Shown: positions 55,998 to 64,000 of the stretch, piece after piece
How positions within the stretch are numbered: position 1 is the stretch's first letter
How the letters are laid out: each line of letters starts with the position of its first letter
Assembly: GCA_014843695.1 (NCBI GenBank)
Contig: CM026404.1
Coordinates: 51,206,122 to 51,270,121, forward strand
DNA from: Archivesica marissinica
Lineage: Eukaryota; Mollusca; Bivalvia; Venerida; Vesicomyidae
DNA: 64,000 bases
Direction: 5' to 3'
The notes under the pieces: model-generated
What the model saw: the letters and a program-made list of their open reading frames with translations, nothing else
Told to the model about the DNA's origin: nothing
Database searches by the model: none
Translations under genes and position numbers: made by a program

Positions 55998-58178
55998 CAA
56001 TTGACCTTTCTGCAAACGCTACTTAGGCACGCCCCCCATAGTTACAGGTGCTCGCTGTAACCACGCGAGACAAGCTATCTATGGCGTCTAACGCAGACCT
56101 GCATCGAGTTAATCTAGATAAAATTCCGTCGAATGTCTCGGTTTTATTTCACCCAGATAAGAATATCTCGTTGAAAGCAAGAAGGCAAGGGTTTTAGGTG
56201 AAGTCAGGTGATTTCGTATAATCCCTTGTTCGTCTAATGGTAGTTTCGTATACTAGTGCATTCGTATAATCACAGGTTCGTATTTTATATATATATAGTA
56301 CTGCACTATACAGGCCCATTATAATAATGCTATTATTAGCTATTTAGGTAATTAGACACAATTATGAATGGGACTATGTAGCCGTGTGTTTGCCATACCA
56401 GGAGTGATTATCTATCTAGGTTTCAGGCCACTAATCAAGATTAATTAAAGTGAATGGGGGAGAATAAATAAATCTTTCCGCATTTTCGATGATTCCAACG
56501 GTGGCACTTATCGCAGCTAAGAGCATGCATACGGCTGGAAACGTGACGAGAGCAAAAAACGCATGGAAAAATAGACGCCATGGTTGTAATGAAATTGATG
56601 TGAAGAGCATGATATTTATACATGATTCAAGGGCTTGGACATATGGCACGGCTCAGCTCTAAAGCTGATAAAACATTGGCATACAAGCCAGCATCACAAA
56701 TGTTTGAGCCGACCAATGAAGGTGTGAAAAATAATATATTCTCCAGTAATTGATTAATTTGTCAACAGCCCACCTCATAATAGACGTAGGTGTGAAGGTT
56801 ATTTCTCTAAAGTACAGATATACGGATGAGGACGTGTTAAGTGTTCGTGGTAAATGCTTGCGCAATCAACGGAAGAGTGAACAACCTCATCGTGTCAACT
56901 TTGACATCACAAGAAATGAAATATGCCACCGTCTTGAGAGACTCGACCCTATGCCTCCTAGAAGACTCGAACATTAGGCCCAAAAACTGAACACCAGTAC
57001 GTTCACTGAGCTAATATGGGAATCCCACAGCTCTGCACATGCATGGGTACTATTACTACTATCTGATCCCTAGTCCACCATCCACGACAATATGTATGAA
57101 CCACATGTATAATCACCACTATACTCACATATCTCTTGTGAACGGTAGATCTATTAATGCAGAATATATTTTTTCGAAATATTTTATTATGCATAAATAA
57201 ATTAATTTCAACTTACTTTTGTGCAAATATATCTGTTTGCATTAATTTTGGATGTATTCAGCTGGTCGTTTGGTCGTTCACACAACTTAATCCACCTTAG
57301 ACATGTTTTCAAGATTTGTCTTAGGTTTTGAAAATGGCACGAATTTAACGTCACCTATCAATCGATCTGGATATCTACATCACTGTCACACAGCCCGTAA
57401 CTACATCTTTTCACCATTGTCAATGACAGACAGCATTAATTAATTTTAAATATTTCTCAAAAAATAATTTCAGATCACGATCACTCGTTATCAGATTTGA
57501 TTAAAATGTTACTACATAACTCGTTTATCTAACAGAACGATAAAACAATGACTCGGTGTAGTAATCAATTATATAATTATGTGCACACATTTTATAATTG
57601 ACCAATTAGCACAATCAGTGCTAAATTCCGATGTGAAATACTTTGATCTTGATAGCAGTGGCCCCTATCGGGTATTATAACTCGGCGGTCTCTGTGATGT
57701 ACCGTTAGTGGGTAAGTTGTTGATTGCTCCCAATAAACAGTGTGACACGCTTAAATTTGATTGCTGTGTTTGTGAGAAAAGAATGACTATATGGGGTCAG
57801 TCGGTGTTTTTATAGATGCATTGTTTTTAAAGCAGCTGTCTGGTATTTTGTGGTTCATATACACACTTTTAGATTTGTCCAAGGATTTTGAAATGGGTTG
57901 AATTTAACGTCGATCACCAGGATATCGACTAATTTTGTACTATAACTAACCCACACACCAAAGCTACACATTTTCAACATCATTAAAACAATTTTAAACC
58001 CGTATTTTCGATCAAATTCACGCCTTTTCAAATTTGTCTACTCGTTACTAGTGTGTCTAATATGCATTGTTTGTCTAACAAGATGGCGGCGATAAACCGT
58101 TGCCGGGGGTGTGCGCGAATGGTGCGATGCGATTGGCTAACGCCAGCTGTCAATCAAAATCGGCAGAAAGGTCAATTG
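55998..58178 (-). mobile_element. THAP-containing DNA transposon, copy 2 (inverted)
   Basis: Same ends as 41,000-42,596 (CAATTGACCTTTCTGC / GCAGAAAGGTCAATTG), in opposite orientation, and 2.2 kb long. It differs by an insertion of about 570 bp (about 56,190-56,770) in the second reading frame. Its THAP frame (minus, from 57,417) carries an indel after CSYGLCDSD and stops, so it is dead. The two copies are highly similar over the shared parts. Confidence 0.8.
56082..56977 (+). pseudogene. second transposon reading frame, interrupted by insertion
   Basis: ATG at 56,082 gives MASNADLHRVNLDKIPSNVS and continues to KARRQGF, then a stop at the edge of the ~570-bp insertion. The continuation resumes near 56,790 (DEDVLSVRGKCLRNQRKSEQ) and ends MPPRRLEH at 56,977. 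Comparison with 42,193-42,506 shows the uninterrupted order. Confidence 0.6.
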
Positions 58179-58239
58179 CTCGAGTCAATCGAGTTAAACC
58201 GGTACACATTTAGTGCATAAAGTTGAACCTTTGTTCTGA

Positions 58240-58283
58240 TTGGGTCTTTCAGGTGGGACTTTAAACCAAGGTCTCGTGTCGGG
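58240..58283 (+). mobile_element. Thr-type SINE fragment
   Basis: gggtctttcaggtgggactt taaaccaaggtctcgtgtcg matches the Nin-like block of the SINE. It is followed by a short (GGCA)n run. Confidence 0.75.
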
Positions 58284-58544
58284 CGGGCAGGCAGGCAGGC
58301 ATGAGATCCCATACTAATATAGTATACAGGGGCGTAACTTGAGCTTGATATATGTGTTGGCACCATTAGAATAGGGTGGGGTCACTGTGTATCCTTGGAC
58401 ATTTTTGAAAGTCTATATTGCAGTAACTGCATTCTGTGTCATTTAGTGACACAAAATAAGGAACATAGGACTTTATATATAATTCTAAATTTAGATCTGA
58501 ACATCTCTTGCTTTCATATTACATGTGTTCGCTGCTTATCAGGC
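58284..58544. other. spacer, no gene recognised
   Basis: Nothing assigned. Confidence 0.4.
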
Positions 58545-59440
58545 ACCTCTATTTATCTATCTTCCTCTAATGTAGAAACCCTCGTGGGGATGAAAAACCG
58601 CAAAGAAGTTAACAGTATAGTTAAAAGCATAATTATAAGAAAGTATGAAATAATAAGTTGTGGTAAGAGTTTAACAGCAGCTGCGCAGAACAACTAGGGG
58701 CTGGCATGATCAATACGGCAAACTGCCTTGTTGAATTGCTCTATGGTAGGGAGATGGATAATGTTAGGAGGGAGATTGTTCCAATTTTAGATTGTTCTTG
58801 GAAAAAGGAAAACTTGTAGTAGTCTGTAGTTGCTGTAATTAACATATAGCTTAAGGAATGGCAATGGCGAGCAGGACGGGAGAGGGAAACTAGGTAATGT
58901 TCAATGGGAATAGCAACAAGATCATTATGAATTTTATACATATGGGATAACTTACTGTCAATACGCCGTTGATCTAGTCTACGTAGATTTAGAGAATGTA
59001 GCATGTCTGTAACACTAGAGGTACGATAGAAGTCAGCCTTTATCCAACGGGCTGCTCTTCGCGGGACACCTTCAATTTAGTATATCAATGTTTGGGTATG
59101 GGGCGACCAAATCTCGGAGCCATATTCCAGCTGGGTTCTCACTAGTGTCAGGTAAGCCATGGACTTAAGGGGTTCGAATTTGACCTGAATGTTTCTACGT
59201 AGAAATCCTAATGTTTGGTTAACTTTCTTAGTTGACCTTTTTTGTGAGCGTCCCACGACAGGTTATTTGAAACATCCACCCTTACCGTTCATTTTTATTG
59301 CAAAGTTTAGCCTTTTAATATTTTCAATTGTTTGTGTGCAGGCCTACGAATTTACGCCACACGTCGGAAGCAAGCTAGAGGATATATGCAGGTCGCTTTT
59401 GTATTTAAATACAAAGAAGTAAAATGTAGGTTACTGGTTT
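58545..59440 (-). pseudogene. LINE remnant (jockey/CR1-like C-terminus)
   Basis: The minus-strand frame at 58,741-59,004 contains NLRRLDQRRIDSKLSHMYKI, LVAIPIEHYL and DYYKFSFFQEQSKIGTI, the typical C-terminal tail of jockey/CR1-type RTs (RR-x-D..L..MYKI ... DYYK.SFF). The upstream part (59,005-59,280) continues with YGSEIWSPHTQ-like sequence containing stops. The 3' region is shared with 60,835-61,890 and a fragment near 22,205. Confidence 0.75.
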
Positions 59441-59664
59441 ATTATTATTATTATTATTATATATATATTATGTTTATTTATGATGAGTTTGCAATAGTGC
59501 TGTGTTCTGGTTACTGGACAACCTACTCGAGTAAGTGGATCGAACGCACTCACAGGACGCAATACTTTTACCTAGCTTTAGCTTTAATGGACCCGAGACC
59601 AGTAGATTAATTTCTATTGGATGCTTTGGACACACCTCCATATTACCATGTCAAGGTCACAACA
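59441..59664 (+). other. upstream region of HDHD5
   Basis: Includes a (TTA)n/(TA)n microsatellite at about 59,437-59,470. The 5' UTR and promoter presumably lie here, but I see no diagnostic TATA box or initiator that I would place with confidence. Confidence 0.4.
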
Positions 59665-59787
59665 ATGGCGACACTAGGCTATAATTCGGTCCGAATTTTT
59701 CGGACATTTTCTTCGTGTGTTGGGACTATGTTAAAGACGCGTAATGTTAAATTCCTTAGCCAACATAGACGCTACTTGAAAACTCAG
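59665..59787 (+). CDS. HDHD5: HDHD5 coding exon 1 (mitochondrial-type N-terminus)
   Basis: The ATG at 59,665 opens 41 codons, ending in phase 0 at CTCAG|gtaact. The peptide starts MATLGYNSVRIFRTFSSCVG and ends QHRRYLKTQ. It has many Arg, Lys, Ser and Thr and no acidic residue, as expected for a mitochondrial presequence; HDHD5/CECR5 proteins have a poorly conserved N-terminus before the HAD core. It joins in phase with the exon at 63,472 to give ...LKTQ-DGRKVDFG. I chose this ATG because the frame upstream has no further ATG in good context. The link to exon 2 is by phase and position only. Confidence 0.65.
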
Positions 59788-60054
59788 GTAACTGTTCCTT
59801 TTCTATAAAAATAGATTCTGAATATTCATTTTGTACACAAACATTTTGCAAGAATTTTGATTTTGACATATCAGCTGTTACATATCCAGCTATTACAATG
59901 ATTTTCGGGGCACCTGCAATTTACTATTTATTATGCACCGCATTCTTGCAGGGGCGGGTTAGAGGTCCAGTGGTAAATTCGTTGGACTGTACATCCTTGC
60001 CAACCTTTGAGAAGGCAAAAGCAGGCCTCTATCTGTTCTAGTATGCAGGTGACA
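59788..60054. other. HDHD5 intron 1, start
   Basis: Contains a tRNA-like A-box stretch (ggttagaggtccagtggtaa at about 59,957), probably a SINE remnant. Confidence 0.45.
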
Positions 60055-60835
60055 GACCTGTCAGAATTTTTGGAAGAAGTGAGAAAGCGCGCGATTGCAT
60101 TCTTAAAATTAAATGGTGTTATTTAATAAATTTCAACAGAATAGGGGTAAAATACACAGTATGACCATTAAATACAACATTGAATAGGAGTGCTTTGTTA
60201 TTGGCCAATGTATGTTACTGGACAAAAAGTAAACATTTTGTATGAAAATTAAATTTAAAAAAAACAAACCACTGTATTAAAGCCAGCAATTGGATTCTGC
60301 AGTGTACTCCATACAGATACAGAGAGCAATAATGTGAGCGAAATAGTCGCCATTGGGACCCTGACGTCGCCCTCTGAGGGTCCCACTTCTCCCTTAAAAA
60401 AATTTTTGTTTTACAATTATCATACAAAATGTTAGCCCATTTTGGTCACAGACACCAGACACAAAATGAGAGCCAAAACGACAACATTTCATGTCCTGCT
60501 GTTCACGATGAAACAATGTGCCATTCTGGTGTTATTTGACCGATCTCCATGAAATAAAAAGTATTTGTTGATAGAATAAGGTCTTCCGGTCGGGACCACG
60601 AGGGCATATCAGTGATCTGGTCGTTTTTACCTAGTTTCTCATCGATGTTTCTGCATGCATATTTCAATTTCGTTGGTTGCCTTTATTATATATTACTTAC
60701 TATATGACCATAGGCCATTTTTTTGTGTGTGTGTCTGGTGCCTGTGATTTTGGTCATATTGTGCATTTGTGGAATTGATTAAATAACACCATTTAAGGAT
60801 GTGATCGCACACTCTCTCACTTCTCCCGAAAAAAA
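60055..60835. mobile_element. nested CAGGG-type MITE, copy of 22,632-23,397
   Basis: gtcagaatttttggaagaag tgagaaagcgcg and ctcactttctcccgaaa-like ends bracket the same internal arrangement. The segment at 60,472-60,718 is almost identical to 22,965-23,215 (for example ccggtcgggaccacgagggc atatca). The outer termini are decayed. Confidence 0.7.
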
Positions 60836-61890
60836 TATAAGAAAGTACGGTAATGAAAAAGAAGTTTTGTTAAAAGTTTAAAACCAGCTAGGTAGAACAA
60901 CTAGGGGCTGGCATGATCAATACAGGAAACAGCCCTATTGAATTGCTCTATGGTAGGGAGATGGACAATGTCAGGGGGAGACGATTCCAATGATAAATTG
61001 TTCTAGGAAAAAAGGAAAACTTGTAATAGTCTATAGTTGCTGTAATTAACCTATATCTTACGGTATGACTGTGGCATGTGGGACGGGGGGGGGGGGAACT
61101 ATGTAATTCTAAATGGGGTTATCAACCAGATCATTCTGAGTTAATGCATAAGTGTTAACTTATTGTCAATACGTCGTTGATCTAGTCTACATGATGTACA
61201 TAGATTTATGGAATGGAGCATGCCTGTCACACTAGAGGTACGCTAGAAGTCTGCTATTATCTAACAGGCTGCTCTTAGCTGAACACCTTCAATTTGGTGT
61301 ATCAGTGTTTGGGTATGGGGCGGCCAGATCTTGGAGCCATACATTGTGTGTTTCAGCTAGGATCTCATGGATTTAAGGGGTTCGGATTTGACCTGGATGT
61401 TTCTATGTAGAAACCCTAATGTTTAGCTTAGCTTTCTTTGTTGACCTATTTATGTATGCGACCCATGACTTGTTATTTGAGATATCGACGTCAAGATACA
61501 TTGTATTTGGCTGAGGAGACCGACTCAAGTAGGACTCCATGGAGTTTATATTGACTGGGAATAGGATGTTTCCTTCTGGTGACGTGGATAACTTGACAAT
61601 TGGAGGGATTAAATTCCATGCCCCACTCCAACTCCCATCTCTTCAGTCTTCTATCCTCTTAGGATCATTTTGGAGTATGACCGGCTCTTCTATCCTCATT
61701 TGTCAGTGATATATAGCCTGCAGTTTCATCTGCAAAGATACAGACTTTGGAATTGATGTTTTGTGGGAGGTCGTTTATATAGGCTAGTAATAGCAGGGGT
61801 ACAATTACGGATCCCTGTGGGACTCCAGAAGGCACAGGAATGGCTTCTGAACTAATACCATTACTTAAGGACAATTGACTGGCGATAATG
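60836..61890 (-). pseudogene. LINE remnant with part of the RT domain
   Basis: The minus-strand frame at 61,665-61,874 has PVPSGVPQGSVIVPLLLLAY INDLP and CIFADET, that is, the RT motif before and at the catalytic box, with FADD changed to FADE. The 3' end (60,893-61,390) matches the LINE at 58,545-59,440, with indels and stops. An inactive copy of the same family. Confidence 0.8.
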
Positions 61891-61957
61891 GCGGGAACAT
61901 ATACTCAAAGCTTATCGATAATCAACAGTTCAAGCTGTTCAAACAATATCCTTGTGT

Positions 61958-62533
61958 ATGTTTTACGTTTATTTTTCGTCGCTGCCGGTTGCCCATATGA
62001 GCGACAGCTTACTGTCTCATCATGTAAGATGTCAAAGTCCGGGATAGGGTTGTCAATCCCACCTTTCTCCTGTCCAAACGAGAGGACAGTCTTTTCCTAC
62101 AATTAGAAACAATACGTATTGAGCAATCACAGTAATGGACCAACTGACGGTGCTGTACAAATCCTATCGCCCGACGCGATGTGATTTAAATTACTGCATC
62201 AGACGACATACTACATGTATATAAATTGTTTGCAAACACGGCATAATATTTACGTGTTTTACGTTTTTTTATCGTCGCTACCGGTTGCCCATATGAGCGA
62301 CGCCTCCTGAAGAGATTAGTCATTTTAGATTTTTGGAGGATAGTGCAATGATACAGATAGAGAGCCATTCCAGAGTCTCCTCTTGTTCTATTGCGTGCAC
62401 AGTGTAAAGCACCGACACAAGACCTCGGTTTACATCTGAATAACTGTTAATTTTATTTGGGTCAGACAGGGGGGATCAAACCTGCGATCCCTGGATTACC
62501 AGTCCAACGTGTTAACCACTGGACTACTGATCC
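61958..62533 (-). mobile_element. composite SINE, longer form
   Basis: Minus strand: full Thr-type SINE (62,533 down to 62,255), a linker gtaaatattatgccgtgttt..., then about 110 bp (including gaggacagtcttttcctac on the plus strand) absent from the copy at 44,198-44,640, then the second terminus (gtcgctgccggttgcccata tgagcgacagcttac on the plus strand). Confidence 0.8.
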
Positions 62534-62554
62534 TTATATTCTCAAAACCCTTAT

Positions 62555-63421
62555 CGGGTTCCCGCTGGCGACCGCCATTTTCGCAATTGGCGAAAAAAGA
62601 TATGATTTGGCGAAAAATTAAAATCTTAGTTAAAAAAATATATCTAAATTCCAACCTCCCAAGTTCTGTCTTCATAATCCATTTTCACACGTGCCAGCTA
62701 AGCCATAAAGTTTTGACAGGATGTTGATTAGACTACGCCCCAACTGTATATGTATCTGCATTATCAATTGACATCAAATATATGACACAGTAATTGTTGG
62801 AGCATTGCCATAGCATCACAGTTTTGCATGTTGGTCCCGTGCGACATTTGAAACTCGCAAAGTTTAGGTGGCACAAATTAAAATATGATGACCAATATGT
62901 CATTGAACTTCTTTCGGCAAATAATTAATGATACCATATTGAAACTTTGAATTAATGAGTGCAATTACCTGTTATGCGAGGGGTTCGACATTAAAGGAAG
63001 TTACGTGTGCGTGTAATGCTAACAAGTTAAAGTCGGTCACTTAGAAGATTATGTTAATCCAATGGTAATGTGATAATAAGATGTAGAGAATGGCTGTAAT
63101 ATGATGCCAAAACAGTTGTACAGTTGTAAGGGAAGTAACCGATACGAAATTTCTCATAACGTGTGCACGTCTAAAAATAGATGCAGAATATCCGTGTTTT
63201 CACAAAACTTAGATTTTCATGCCAGTAAAATCGCTGTACATGTATATGATGACGATTTTAATGTCTAAATTCATTATTACACTGTATGAGACCACGATGT
63301 TAATTCTGCCACATTGAAGACGGGTTATATAAACCTGTGACCTGCCACATTTTTGTTTTGATCGGGGGGGGGGGGCTAAAAAGGTGGCGAAATGATTCTT
63401 TTCTCTCCAGTGGAAACCCTG
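62555..63421. mobile_element. CAGGG-type DNA transposon in HDHD5 intron 1
   Basis: Starts CGGGTTCCCGCTGGCGACCG and ends CCAGTGGAAACCCTG, with cttat at 62,550-62,554 and 63,422-63,426. Related to 47,247-48,338 (both carry ggcgaaaa-rich ends). It ends about 50 bp upstream of exon 2, so it may supply the branch-point region. No transposase frame recognised. Confidence 0.75.
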
Positions 63422-63471
63422 CTTATCAAATGTAGTGATCACTTGTGAAAGGGTGTATATTGTTTCTTCAG

Positions 63472-63681
63472 GATGGAAGGAAGGTAGACTTTGGGTTGCT
63501 GTTTGACATTGATGGCGTAATTGTCCGAGGTAAGGAGGTGTTGCCATCTGCAAAGGATGCGTTCCGCATGTTGGTCGACACGAATGGCAAATTCAAAGTT
63601 CCTGTTCTCTTTGTGACCAACGCCGGTAACACTCTACGACAAAAGAAGGCCAAAGCATTGTCGGATTGGCTAGATATAGAG
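63472..63681 (+). CDS. HDHD5: HDHD5 coding exon 2: start of HAD hydrolase domain
   Basis: Acceptor tatattgtttcttcag precedes GATGGAAGG; donor ATAGAG|gtagga follows. The exon is exactly 70 codons, phase 0-0. The peptide begins DGRKVDFGLLFDIDGVIVRG, with the HAD motif I aspartates in DIDG, and continues KEVLPSAKDAFRMLVDTNGK, then VPVLFVTNAGNTLRQKKAKA, where the TN of FVTNAGN fits HAD motif II. This matches HDHD5 (formerly CECR5), a haloacid dehalogenase-like protein with predicted mitochondrial location and poorly defined substrate. The gene continues beyond the window. Confidence 0.92.
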
Positions 63682-63948
63682 GTAGGAATGCTACAACGGT
63701 TGCTATGGTTATCCCAGTGTGAAGCGCACTGTATGTAAACATGATGTAATCGTGCTTATAATGAATGCATTCTCATTGGCTGATTACCCGCACTTCCTGC
63801 ATTGATCATTTGTAAGCTTTGTTATAGATCCGCCAGTGATCTGCACTAAAGTTTTTTAATGCAATCATAACGTTTTTGTTTCATGTTTTTGTACATCTGA
63901 TATAGATCCAGTGCTAGAGGGCGACACGGGCGTAATAGTCAACATAGG
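63682..63948 (+). other. HDHD5 intron 2, start
   Basis: No feature recognised before the transposon end at 63,949. Confidence 0.5.
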
Positions 63949-64000
63949 CAGGGTTCCCTCTGTCTGAATGTTTGTCTGCGCCACTTCTGTAGCCAATTGA
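63949..64000 (+). mobile_element. CAGGG-type transposon end, cut by the window
   Basis: cagggttccctctgtctgaa followed by gtagccaattg resembles the left end of 47,247 and 62,555. The rest lies outside. Confidence 0.55.

Overview
This window is animal nuclear DNA, AT-rich and exceptionally repeat-dense. It has spliced exons with GT-AG (and one GC-AG) introns, several families of tRNA-derived SINEs, non-LTR retrotransposons, hAT-like and THAP-containing DNA transposons, and about 27 kb or more of tandem arrays. The SINE types, and a CUB-type membrane protein next to HDHD5, suggest a marine invertebrate, most likely a lophotrochozoan such as a bivalve mollusc. The taxon is inference. Nothing points to bacteria, phage or CRISPR. 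The very long open frames across the arrays are artefacts of repeats that lack stop codons.

Layout. 1-5,475: a 78-bp satellite, a 1,000-N scaffold gap and a 58-bp satellite. 5,476-12,670: SINEs, MITEs, short minisatellites and one probable minus-strand coding exon (10,793-10,915). 12,683-20,876: an 8.2-kb array of a 31-bp repeat. 20,877-23,500: single-copy DNA with a hAT-like MITE and a nested MITE. 23,510-27,965: a 4.5-kb array of a 27-bp repeat. 27,966-31,155: MITEs, a SINE and a large inverted minisatellite.

31,819-49,302 (minus strand): the 3' part of a gene reconstructed here from five phase-compatible exons. It encodes a divergent CUB domain, one transmembrane helix and a long Arg/Ser/Asp-rich cytoplasmic tail. 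Its introns consist largely of minisatellites, and arrays abut or incorporate its exon-intron boundaries. In particular, the end of the transmembrane exon and its 5' splice site are repeated nine times at spacings of 39 and 51 nt, all multiples of three.

49,303-59,664: more minisatellite (22-bp) split by a 5'-truncated LINE with an open reverse transcriptase frame, and an inverted second copy of a THAP transposon (the first copy lies in intron 2 of the CUB gene). 59,665-63,681 (plus strand): the first two coding exons of HDHD5 (CECR5-type HAD hydrolase), with an intron packed with transposon remnants. The gene continues past the window.

The main themes are tandem expansion of exon/intron boundaries in the CUB gene, and satellites that grew out of tRNA-SINE pieces. 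The 78-bp satellite is recognisably a SINE head fused to its own tail.
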